Origin: Paracrocinitomix sp039939375
GTDB lineage: Bacteria; Bacteroidota; Bacteroidia; Flavobacteriales_D; Crocinitomicaceae
Reading direction: 5' to 3'
NCBI GenBank assembly: GCA_039939375.1
Contig: JBDVJO010000011.1
Coordinates: 248,001 to 312,000, forward strand
Length of the DNA stretch: 64,000 nt
Positions within the stretch are counted from its first letter, which is position 1; each line of letters begins with the position of its first letter. Of the stretch, positions 1 to 7,539 are shown one piece after another. The notes under the pieces are model-generated. The model did no database searches and had not been told where the DNA came from. It was given only the letters and a program-made list of their open reading frames with translations. The translations under genes and the position numbers were made by a program.

Positions 1-2
1 AT

Positions 3-230
3 AATGATTGGCTAGAGTTTTTTGCTGGATGGGATGTGACTGGATTTAGCTTACAAATTTTTGACAGATGGGGAACACCTGTTTTCGGAACTTCTACTGT
101 TGGTGATTTTTGGGACGGCAGATACAAAGAGAAACTCGTCAATACAGGGATTTATACCTACGTATTAACCTATGACTCATCCGAAACAGGAACAACAAAA
201 ACAACTGGTAATATAACTGTGCTGAGGTAA
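3..230 (+). CDS. C-terminal end of a T9SS cargo protein (CHU_C sorting domain), truncated by window start
   Basis: The frame is open from the first base and stops at 230, so only the last 75 codons or so of a larger protein are visible. The residues NDWLEF, then SLQIFDRWGTPVF, WDGRY, NTGIYTYVLTY and a terminal ITVLR match the gliding-motility-associated C-terminal (CHU_C, T9SS type B sorting) domain. In that family the pattern is NGDGxND...YNRWG.xVF...WDG...G.Y.Y. The domain carries the passenger through the type IX secretion system; the passenger itself lies outside the window. The stop overlaps the start of the next gene (TAATG), so the two are translationally coupled, as is usual for T9SS cargo and PorP/SprF pairs. 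A start inside the window is unlikely because the conserved domain begins before any possible start codon here. Confidence 0.85.
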   Translation, partial: NDWLEFFAGWDVTGFSLQIFDRWGTPVFGTSTVGDFWDGRYKEKLVNTGIYTYVLTYDSSETGTTKTTGNITVLR

Positions 231-1258
231 TGAAGAAGTTTTTATTATCGATAGCAGTTTTAGTCGGATACTTGGCTCATGCCCAAGATATCCACTTTAC
301 GCAGATGCAACAAAATGCTATGTTGCTGAACCCTTCTTATACTGGCATGTTTCAGGGTTGGGAAAGAATAGGAGTGAATCACAAAAGTCAATGGGTTGGT
401 GCCGGAACAAAGTTTCATACAACAGCTATTGCGGCTGACATGAACTTTTTCAAACCAAAAGGAGGAAACCAAGCGCACATGGGTGCAGGTTTGGTCTTGT
501 ATAATGACATAGGAGGAGACAGTAGGTTTGGTACAAAGCAAATGCTAATGAACGTTTCGGGAATTGTTCCAATTGGAGAAATGTCTACGGTTGCAGCAGG
601 CTTGCAAGTAGGAATAGGTCAGAGAACCGGTGACTTAACAAAACTTATTTTCGCAAATCAATTCAATGGAAACGAGTTAGACTCTTCATTTCCATCAAAT
701 GAAAACAACTCATTAGTGTCGTTTGTGTATCCAGATTTAGGTATTGGAGCATCTTATAGGTATGGCAATCATAAAGTCGGCTTTCACAGAGATGACGCAA
801 CAGAAGTAAAATTTGGAATTGCATATCTGCATTTAAATAAACCAGATTTAAAATATAGACTTGGTTTTAAAGAGGATCTTTATGCCAAATGGAACATAAA
901 CGCTTCTTTTTTGAAAGATATTTCTGGATCTAAAGTTGGTTTTGAGGCATTTTTTAATCAAGCAATTCAAGGTCCGCATTCTGAAACAATGCTCGGTGGA
1001 TTAGTAAGATATAGATTGTCTTCAGGCTCTAAAACAACTGGGTTAACAAGAGATGCTTATTTGAAAACTGGAGTTGCTGTCAGAATGCAAGATGCCGTTT
1101 CGCCAATGTTATTCGTGCAGCTTTCTGGATTTGATTTTGGCATTTCATACGATATTACATTGTCTAAACTTGGTCAGGTAAAAAGAGGAGGAGGGTTAGA
1201 ATTCTCTTTAATCTACACCAATATGGATTTCGCGCTTTTCAAGCGAAGAAGAAACTAG
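230..1258 (+). CDS. PorP/SprF family type IX secretion system membrane protein
   Basis: A 342-aa protein with an N-terminal signal peptide (cleavage likely after LAHAQ, near residue 19). The family signature follows at once: IHFTQMQQNAMLLNPSYTGM, where Gln-rich text precedes the NP(A/S)YTG motif. The rest alternates short amphipathic strands typical of an outer-membrane beta-barrel. PorP/SprF proteins work with one neighbouring T9SS cargo protein, helping its secretion or surface attachment. The ATG overlaps the stop of the upstream cargo gene by one base, so that cargo is the likely partner. A strong hairpin terminator follows directly. This copy is longer than the two other PorP/SprF genes in the window (312 and 313 aa). 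Confidence 0.9.
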   Translation: MKKFLLSIAVLVGYLAHAQDIHFTQMQQNAMLLNPSYTGMFQGWERIGVNHKSQWVGAGTKFHTTAIAADMNFFKPKGGNQAHMGAGLVLYNDIGGDSRFGTKQMLMNVSGIVPIGEMSTVAAGLQVGIGQRTGDLTKLIFANQFNGNELDSSFPSNENNSLVSFVYPDLGIGASYRYGNHKVGFHRDDATEVKFGIAYLHLNKPDLKYRLGFKEDLYAKWNINASFLKDISGSKVGFEAFFNQAIQGPHSETMLGGLVRYRLSSGSKTTGLTRDAYLKTGVAVRMQDAVSPMLFVQLSGFDFGISYDITLSKLGQVKRGGGLEFSLIYTNMDFALFKRRRN

Positions 1259-1265
1259 AAACAAA

Positions 1266-1297
1266 AAAAGCCAGTTCATTTTGAACTGGCTTTTTTA
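1266..1297. terminator. Bidirectional intrinsic terminator
   Basis: A near-perfect 12-bp stem (AAAGCCAGTTCA / TGAACTGGCTTT) has a 3-base loop, an A-run on the left and a T-run on the right. It sits between the convergent ends of the PorP/SprF gene and the 103-aa gene and can serve both strands. Confidence 0.85.
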
Positions 1298-1314
1298 TTG
1301 AATCTGATTCAATT

Positions 1315-1626
1315 TTATTTTTTCCCAACAACTTTAATTCTAAGATCGTTAGTATCTCCTCCACCTTCTGAAGCTTTCACTGTATCCGCCAAAAGCGTAT
1401 TAGCTATTTCACCAAATGTGGTATTGAATTTAGGGTCGTTATCTTCACCCCATCTTAATTTTTGTTTGGTAATTCTTCCTCCTTCTTTTTCTACGATAGC
1501 CACAACGCTACCTAATAATCTAGTGTCCAATATGTCTTTTCCTATTTTGTTTAAGGTAGCTTCAATTGGAGCTGTAGAGTCAATAGTTCCTTCTCTGTGT
1601 GTTCTTACGATAAAATTTTCGTCCAT
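1315..1626 (-). CDS. Hypothetical protein, 103 aa
   Basis: I do not recognise this family. The protein begins MDENFIVRTHREGT and is soluble, with no signal peptide or membrane segment, and mixes charged helical text with a Gly-rich stretch (EGGGDTND) near the C-terminus. I chose this strand because its residue composition is balanced; the overlapping reading on the plus strand is rich in Phe, Ser and Pro and looks like a shadow. It is divergent from the TPR-SpoIIE gene (66-bp gap) and ends next to the shared terminator. Confidence 0.6.
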   Translation of the reverse strand: MDENFIVRTHREGTIDSTAPIEATLNKIGKDILDTRLLGSVVAIVEKEGGRITKQKLRWGEDNDPKFNTTFGEIANTLLADTVKASEGGGDTNDLRIKVVGKK

Positions 1627-1691
1627 TTTAAGTTTATTTTTTAAGGTTCGGAAATGAATATAGCAATTAAAATTAGTATTTTGGATATCCC

Positions 1692-3677
1692 ATGAAGTTA
1701 AGGCGCTGCATAAATCGATTGATATTATTACTTACGTTGGTGCCAACACACTCATTTTCTCAAAGTTATATAGAGGATAGCTTGGCGGCAAAGATTTTAA
1801 TTACTTCAGATCCTCATGAGAAAATTTTGTTAATGAGTGATTTGTGCGATAATTTGCAGTTTTCAGATTCAAAAAAAGCTGTAGAAATTGCTAAACAAGC
1901 ACTTGCCATTGCTAAGTCTGAATCTCCTAACGATATAAAGTATTGTAACAATCTCGTTGGTTTGACATTTATTTCCGGAGAGCAAAATGACTCGGCATTG
2001 GTTTATTTGCAAAAGACTTATGACCAAGCTTATGTAACGAAAGATACTTCGTTTATGTCAAAAGCGCTAAATAACATAGGTATGGTTTATCTGAATTTAG
2101 GCCAGTATCAAAAAGCGCTAGATAAAATGAAGGAATCTGGTAGGCTGGACTATTCTTATGGTGATCTAGCAGGGGCGGGCATATCCTTTATGAATGTAGG
2201 GTCAATTCAGGTGCAATTAGATCAGTTTGATGAAGCAAGAAAAAATTTAAGTGAAGCGCTTAAGATTTTCCAAAAGCTTGGAGACAGAAATAATGAGGCA
2301 ACCGTGTTTTTAAATTTAGGAACCCTTGAAGTATCGAGTAATAATGTGAACATAGGAAAAACCTATTTTTTCCGAGCCATTTCAATTCAAGAAGAAATGA
2401 ATGATTTAGACGGTGTGGCTAGGTCATATTCTAATTTGGCTTTTTCTTTTCGTCAACAAAAAAAGTTCAAGATTGCTCTAATTTACGACCTGAAAAGTTT
2501 AGAATATGCAGATAAATTAAATTCTCCAAGAGCAAAAGAAGCTTCTTATAAAGGCATGGCTGCTACCTATGAAGGCATGGGTGATTTTAAGTCAGCACTA
2601 GATAATTATAAAACTTACATGGCTTGGAGTGATACCATCCAAGATCAAGAAAACCGGGAGGTATTAATAGAAATGCAAGAAAAGTATAACTCTGTTCAGA
2701 CAACGAAAGAGAACGAAATACTGCAACAACAAAATAAGATAGAGGCGTTAAAGAACAAAGAGAATAAGGCAAAATTAGGACAATCTAGAGTTATAATTTT
2801 CTCTTCGATTTTTGGATTACTATTGGTGGTTGTGCTTGCAGCAGTTTTATACAACAGGAACGTCATAAAACAAAGAGCGAATCTCGAGCTGCAAAATGCC
2901 AATGAGATCATTCAAGAAAAGAACAACGATATTACAGCCAGTATTGAATATGCGAGTAAAATTCAAGAAGCCCTTCTTCCTACAAAAGAAAACGAAAGCT
3001 TGTTTGAAGATTCTTTCTTCATTTTAATGCCAAAAGATATTGTCTCAGGTGATTTTTTATGGTATTCTGAGTCAGAGGATACTGTTGTGTTTAGTGCAGC
3101 TGATTGCACAGGACATGGTGTTCCAGGTGCTTTTATGAGTATGATCGGAAATACTTTTTTGCATCAAATTGTCAACGAGTCAAAAGAGTATCAACCAGCT
3201 AAAATTTTAGATGAATTAAGACAAAAGGTAATTTTAGCTTTACATCAGCAAGGAGAAGAAAAGGCGAGAAAAGATGGAATGGATATGGCTTTATGTTCTT
3301 TGAATAAAAAAACCCTAGAATTTCAATACGCTGGAGCAAACAACCCTTTGTATTTAGTTCACAAAGGCGAAATGAAGGAAATCAAACCAGATAAACAGCC
3401 CGTTGGATATATGCCTGAGCGATCAGGGAGGTTTACCAATCACACTCTTCAGCTTGAAAAAGGGGATGCTATTTATATTTTCTCGGATGGTTATGCGGAT
3501 CAGTTTGGTGGACCAAAAGGGAAAAAATTCAAATATAAACAGTTAAGAGACCTGTTGTTTTCAATTCATAAAGAGCCCATGTTAGATCAGAAAGAAAAAC
3601 TAATTACCGTATTCAACGATTGGAAAGGTAATCTGGAGCAAATTGATGATGTTTGTATTGTTGGAGTAAGAGTTTAG
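1692..3677 (+). CDS. TPR-repeat sensor with C-terminal SpoIIE (PP2C-type) phosphatase domain
   Basis: A 661-aa protein in four parts. A signal peptide (about residues 1-24, ending SFSQ) is followed by about six TPR-like repeats in the periplasmic half (residues 70-330, e.g. ALNNIGMVYLNLGQYQKAL). Then come a coiled-coil run and one membrane helix (about 372-390), and a short coiled coil leading into a SpoIIE phosphatase domain (about 440-661). The phosphatase motifs are visible: MPKDIVSGDFLW, AADCTGHGVPGAFMS, KDGMDMALC, GANNPL, FSDGYADQFGG. SpoIIE/PP2C enzymes dephosphorylate anti-sigma-factor antagonists (STAS proteins). The topology suggests that periplasmic ligand or protein binding controls cytoplasmic phosphatase activity. 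The C-terminal half is paralogous to that of the gene at 22.5-24.8 kb. The substrate is not known; the STAS-like protein at 24.8 kb is a candidate. Confidence 0.88.
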   Translation: MKLRRCINRLILLLTLVPTHSFSQSYIEDSLAAKILITSDPHEKILLMSDLCDNLQFSDSKKAVEIAKQALAIAKSESPNDIKYCNNLVGLTFISGEQNDSALVYLQKTYDQAYVTKDTSFMSKALNNIGMVYLNLGQYQKALDKMKESGRLDYSYGDLAGAGISFMNVGSIQVQLDQFDEARKNLSEALKIFQKLGDRNNEATVFLNLGTLEVSSNNVNIGKTYFFRAISIQEEMNDLDGVARSYSNLAFSFRQQKKFKIALIYDLKSLEYADKLNSPRAKEASYKGMAATYEGMGDFKSALDNYKTYMAWSDTIQDQENREVLIEMQEKYNSVQTTKENEILQQQNKIEALKNKENKAKLGQSRVIIFSSIFGLLLVVVLAAVLYNRNVIKQRANLELQNANEIIQEKNNDITASIEYASKIQEALLPTKENESLFEDSFFILMPKDIVSGDFLWYSESEDTVVFSAADCTGHGVPGAFMSMIGNTFLHQIVNESKEYQPAKILDELRQKVILALHQQGEEKARKDGMDMALCSLNKKTLEFQYAGANNPLYLVHKGEMKEIKPDKQPVGYMPERSGRFTNHTLQLEKGDAIYIFSDGYADQFGGPKGKKFKYKQLRDLLFSIHKEPMLDQKEKLITVFNDWKGNLEQIDDVCIVGVRV

Positions 3678-3868
3678 TGGAAGATAAGCCAGAAATAGAT
3701 TTAGATCGCTTTAGAAACCATAAAAGGAGAATTCCTTGGGTATTGATCAGAAAGATTGTAATCGTCTCTGTAATCTTAGGATTACTTTATTTCTTTAAAG
3801 ACTTAATGCAAAAGAAAAAAGATGTTCCACCAGAAACTGACGGAATAGAAGTAGAAATTGCTCCCTAG
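3677..3868 (+). CDS. Small single-pass membrane protein, 63 aa
   Basis: The likely start is the GTG at 3677, whose first base is the last base of the upstream TAG stop, which implies translational reinitiation. A TTG start 8 codons earlier is possible but lies inside the phosphatase gene. The protein has a charged N-terminus, a basic patch (NHKRRIPW), one hydrophobic helix (VIVSVILGLLYFF) and a short acidic tail. No family is recognised. Its coupling to the TPR-SpoIIE phosphatase suggests a partner or small membrane subunit. Its stop overlaps the stop of the convergent next gene by 4 bases. Confidence 0.6.
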   Translation: MEDKPEIDLDRFRNHKRRIPWVLIRKIVIVSVILGLLYFFKDLMQKKKDVPPETDGIEVEIAP

Positions 3869-4206
3869 TAAAGCACTTGGACAGTTCCTTGCTGCGTATC
3901 AGAAGTTCCATCTGATGTTGCAACTTCAACTAACACGAAATAAACCCCAGCACTTACTTTTACACCGGCATGAGTGTAACCGTCCCAGCTTCCATTTAAT
4001 CCATAAAAGCGGTAAATCGGTTCTCCATAACGGTTAAATATAGTACAAGTTAATGTCTCGTATGCCGCGTTACTGTTGATTCTAAAAAAGTCATTATCCC
4101 CGTCTCCATTCGGAGTGAAGATGTTGGGTATAGAAACAACATCTTGTGCTTTTGCCTCAAAAGAAGTAAATGCACAGAAGAGTAATATGGTGGTTAATAG
4201 CTTCAT
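3865..4206 (-). CDS. Stand-alone T9SS sorting-domain (CHU_C) protein, 113 aa
   Basis: A signal peptide (residues 1-20, ending EAKAQ) is followed almost at once by a complete gliding-motility-associated C-terminal domain: SIPNIFTPNGDGDNDFF, CTIFNRYGEPIYRF, GSWDGYTHAGVKVSAGVYF, ending VQVLY. There is essentially no passenger: the mature protein is the sorting domain plus about five residues. CHU_C domains usually sit at the end of large secreted proteins, so this is either a minimal secreted protein in its own right, a decoy or competitor for T9SS, or the surviving end of a gene that lost its passenger. The intact signal peptide argues against simple decay. It lies alone on the minus strand, 50 bp downstream of the S9 peptidase gene, so the two may be co-transcribed. 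Confidence 0.85.
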   Translation of the reverse strand: MKLLTTILLFCAFTSFEAKAQDVVSIPNIFTPNGDGDNDFFRINSNAAYETLTCTIFNRYGEPIYRFYGLNGSWDGYTHAGVKVSAGVYFVLVEVATSDGTSDTQQGTVQVLY

Positions 4207-4256
4207 TTAAACGGTTAAGGTATTAAAAAAAGGTGATTCTGTCAATTTTATCAATT

Positions 4257-7070
4257 TCATTTTTCAAGTTCAAAGCCTGGGTTAATTCCTTTATCAGTTG
4301 CCGGAACCCCATTTTTCATCCACGAAGGCATAGGTGCATCTAATAAGTAATGATCAAAAAACTGACGCATTCTTATGCTTAAATCTCTTTTGTTAGCAAG
4401 CTTTCTTAGGTTGTGCGCATCACCGTTATAATTCAATAACCACACCTCTTTATCTAATCTTCTCAAGCCCATGTACATTTCTATTCCTTGATACCACGGA
4501 ACTGCTCCATCATTGTCGTTATGCATAATCAATACTGGTGTATTCACTTTAGGCAGTCCAAAAATTGGCGAGTTTTCAATGTATAAGTCAGGACGTTCCC
4601 AAATTGTAGCTCCAATTCTACTTTGTGTGTGCTCATATTGGAACATTCTCGACATTCCGCTTCCCCATCTAATTCCTCCGTAGGCAGAGAACATGTTGCT
4701 CACTGGAGCCCCAGCCATAGCGCACTTATATTTATCTGTCATGGTAATTAGTTGAGCAGTTTGATAACCTCCCCAACTTTGACCTTGAAGAGCTAATTTT
4801 GTAGAATCAATCCAGTCATATTTATCAACCAAATAATCTGTTCCAGAAACAATACAGTTAAAAGCCGATTTTGCTGGATGCCCAGCCTCATAAGCTACAT
4901 CCGGAATAAACACAATATAACCATTGCTCACATATTCAGTTGGATAGATGATAGAAGCTGTAGGCTTAGGTGTGTAATAAAAGTGAATGTTATCGGTATA
5001 ATCTTCATAGAAGTACACAATCATTGGATACTTTTTAGTCGAATCAAAATCTTCTGGTTTGTATAACAGGCCTCTTAAAGCTGTGCTATCATATGCTGTC
5101 CAATCAACCATTTCAACGGTTCCCCAATTGTATTCTTCCTGCTGCGGATTAGCATTTGTAATTGTGGAAGTTGATTTGAAAGTCATATCCGTTGTTTCAA
5201 TATCAGGGTATTGTGTGAAACTTTGTCTTCGCAAGATGACATCATCTGACTCTTTTGCTTTTTTCAAATAGGTGATTTTGTGAGGGCCATTTAACAATTG
5301 ATTCAAGCTAAACTTTCCGTTCACCTCAACTATCTCATGTATAGACTCATCTTTGGTATTGTCATCTACCCCTAAAACAAGACATCTATCTAAAGATAAA
5401 TATAGGCTGTCGCGCTCTAGTCTGAAAAGAGAATAACGCATTTTAGATCGTTTCATTTTTTGATCAGTTAAAGCAAAATTTTGGGTAATATCAGAAGGAC
5501 ATAGGAACCAGATATCATAAAATGTATTAACGACATAATATTCTTTACCATTGTGCATTGACCAACCTTCTGCACCTGCAGGATAAGCTGTAAATGGCAT
5601 GCCATTATTTTTATCGGCAAAGTCGGCATCTATAAATTGGGTCAGTTTTGCTGTTTGATTTGACTTAGTTGAGGTAGACATCCAAGAAGAATCTGCGCCA
5701 TTATACCAAACAAAAAATTCACCTGAAGGAGATAAGCTTGCATTGTGCTCTAATCCTTCTTTTAATAGTTTTTTCGCGCCATTTTCAACATTGACCATGT
5801 AGTAATCTTGTTTCCAAGGGAATGCCCAGTTACGCTCTCTATCATGTTTCCTACTGTCTGTTCCTAAAGCGAAATCTGCATTAGAAAAGTTCATTGTTCT
5901 AATTGATTCCAGTTCTTCATTTGCTAATTGAACGAATTCATCAGAATACAAATGATAAACAGCCTTGTAGGTTTTGTTTTGCTCTCTTTTTAAATTTTTT
6001 AATTGCTGAGGTTGAATCGATAAATCTGATCCGCCCCAAACATCAACTTTAGCTTTTTCTGAATCAAGTAAAGTGTCTTCAGGTTCTGCTCGTAAAATTT
6101 CGTTCGTACCTAAATAAATTCGCTTTCCATCTCTTGAAAAATGTGGCGCAAAGTATTGTGATGCTGTAAACCCTTCTGGCATTCCAGTAGTTGTTGAATC
6201 TACCAATGTTTTGAACCCTTCAACATCTCTTTTCCAATATGAAACGGTATAGTTTTTTGTTTCACCAGTATCTAATGAGTTTAAAAACACCAATTGATTT
6301 CCGGCGTAGTCAAACCTCATTTTTTTGATGTCCATATGATGGTCTGCCACGTTAATCACCTTCATTGTGTTAAGATCAAACACGCTAAGTGAGATTGAAT
6401 CCACTTTACCTTTAAGGCTAGACGTATAAGCCAATAAGTTACCCGTTCTATTAAATGTATAATCTTTTACTCTAGATAGCTTTCTTTTTTTGCCGGTTGT
6501 TGGGTTAAATAGGAACAATGTTTTACCACTGGTTTGTTGCTTCTTCAAGCCTTTTTTAGCGAGTTTTTTAAGTTGTTTTTTGGTCAGTTTTGGACGTAAA
6601 TCTTTGGTAGATAAATAAGCCATCCAGCTTCCTTCTTCTGCTACTTTGAATGAAGCCACGTTCGGATATTTTGCAATAGAATCTTTAGCTACCCAATAAA
6701 CCGCCAATGTGTCTTTTGGAAATTTAATTTTCTTTACTTTGTCTAGCTTTAATTGGCGGATAGTATCAAATTGTGGAGCTATTGTAAAGGCTACAAAACT
6801 TTCATCTTGAGATATTTCTGCTTGTCCGCCTCTTGGAAATAGTTTAGCTTCAACTGCACTTTTAGCCTTAATGTATAATTCACTGTCTCCCTCTAGTGGG
6901 TTAATCTCATAAGTAATTACATTTCCTTTTTCAGATTGGCGGATATTTTCTATCCTGTTCCACTCATCATATGCTTCTGCGTCAATTTTTTTCTTTTGGG
7001 CAAAAGCACCAAAGTTTATAGCACAAAGTATAAGGGAAAGTGTCGTTAATTTAAAGCTATGCATATTCAA
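4257..7070 (-). CDS. Secreted S9 family (prolyl oligopeptidase-like) serine peptidase
   Basis: A 937-aa protein with a signal peptide (MNMHSFKL..., ending FGAFAQ near residue 25), a long beta-propeller-like region with scattered FSRDG/SPSGEF repeats, and a C-terminal alpha/beta-hydrolase domain. The catalytic triad is legible: Ser765 in LQGQSWGGYQ, Asp854 in HNDNDGAVPW and His886 in NGDAHNLRK. Members cleave short peptides, often after Pro or in a dipeptidyl manner. With export to the periplasm it probably finishes the breakdown of proteins into transportable peptides. It is longer than typical S9C enzymes (about 650-700 aa), mainly in the propeller part, which fits the large Bacteroidota S9 group. 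Substrate preference cannot be read from sequence. Confidence 0.9.
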   Translation of the reverse strand: MNMHSFKLTTLSLILCAINFGAFAQKKKIDAEAYDEWNRIENIRQSEKGNVITYEINPLEGDSELYIKAKSAVEAKLFPRGGQAEISQDESFVAFTIAPQFDTIRQLKLDKVKKIKFPKDTLAVYWVAKDSIAKYPNVASFKVAEEGSWMAYLSTKDLRPKLTKKQLKKLAKKGLKKQQTSGKTLFLFNPTTGKKRKLSRVKDYTFNRTGNLLAYTSSLKGKVDSISLSVFDLNTMKVINVADHHMDIKKMRFDYAGNQLVFLNSLDTGETKNYTVSYWKRDVEGFKTLVDSTTTGMPEGFTASQYFAPHFSRDGKRIYLGTNEILRAEPEDTLLDSEKAKVDVWGGSDLSIQPQQLKNLKREQNKTYKAVYHLYSDEFVQLANEELESIRTMNFSNADFALGTDSRKHDRERNWAFPWKQDYYMVNVENGAKKLLKEGLEHNASLSPSGEFFVWYNGADSSWMSTSTKSNQTAKLTQFIDADFADKNNGMPFTAYPAGAEGWSMHNGKEYYVVNTFYDIWFLCPSDITQNFALTDQKMKRSKMRYSLFRLERDSLYLSLDRCLVLGVDDNTKDESIHEIVEVNGKFSLNQLLNGPHKITYLKKAKESDDVILRRQSFTQYPDIETTDMTFKSTSTITNANPQQEEYNWGTVEMVDWTAYDSTALRGLLYKPEDFDSTKKYPMIVYFYEDYTDNIHFYYTPKPTASIIYPTEYVSNGYIVFIPDVAYEAGHPAKSAFNCIVSGTDYLVDKYDWIDSTKLALQGQSWGGYQTAQLITMTDKYKCAMAGAPVSNMFSAYGGIRWGSGMSRMFQYEHTQSRIGATIWERPDLYIENSPIFGLPKVNTPVLIMHNDNDGAVPWYQGIEMYMGLRRLDKEVWLLNYNGDAHNLRKLANKRDLSIRMRQFFDHYLLDAPMPSWMKNGVPATDKGINPGFELEK

Positions 7071-7139
7071 ATATACAAAGCTTCTGTAATTCCAGAAGAT
7101 CTTCTAAATAGAAGTATTGAACATCAAAAAGGGAATAAC

Positions 7140-7487
7140 CTAGTCTAAAACAACAATTTGAATTTTGTTGTCAATGTGATTTTTGAGCCCTAGGTCGTAA
7201 ATCATGGTGTATTTTTCACCCATTGGTGAATTATGGATATGGGTGAAATAGTTCTTGTTGAATCCATAAGCTTCAGCTACATCCATTGAAATTGGTGCGC
7301 TTCGGTAAATTTCATACAACTTGTTTAAAGTTGACCAGTTTTTATGAAGGATTTTGTTGATTTCTAAAACGGCTGCTTCTTTTTGCTTGTTGCGTTCGTT
7401 GTGATAACGGTTTTTACAAGATATAGAACAAAACTTTCGGTTGGATCTTCCGTCAAATTCTTTTTTACATGCTAAACAACTGCTCAT
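7140..7487 (-). CDS. Small zinc-ribbon protein, 115 aa
   Basis: The N-terminus has a CxxC...CxxxC cluster (Cys4, Cys7, Cys20, Cys24; SSCLACKKEF and KFCSISCKNRYHNE) followed by basic residues, a compact treble-clef or zinc-ribbon finger. The remainder (residues 35-115) is helical and contains SMDVAEAYGFNKNYFTH, which could be a small helix-turn-helix-like unit. The combination suggests nucleic-acid binding, but I do not know the family. It stands alone between the S9 peptidase and the TonB-dependent receptor on the same strand. Confidence 0.7.
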   Translation of the reverse strand: MSSCLACKKEFDGRSNRKFCSISCKNRYHNERNKQKEAAVLEINKILHKNWSTLNKLYEIYRSAPISMDVAEAYGFNKNYFTHIHNSPMGEKYTMIYDLGLKNHIDNKIQIVVLD

Positions 7488-7539
7488 AGTAATAGGGTTT
7501 TATAAACGTTTTTACGGCAGTAATTTTGTTAAGGTTACA

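Noticed and set aside
1298..1657. A 119-codon plus-strand frame opposite the 103-aa gene
   Set aside because: Its residues are dominated by Phe, Ser, Pro and Leu and it begins at the terminator; the minus-strand reading looks like a protein.
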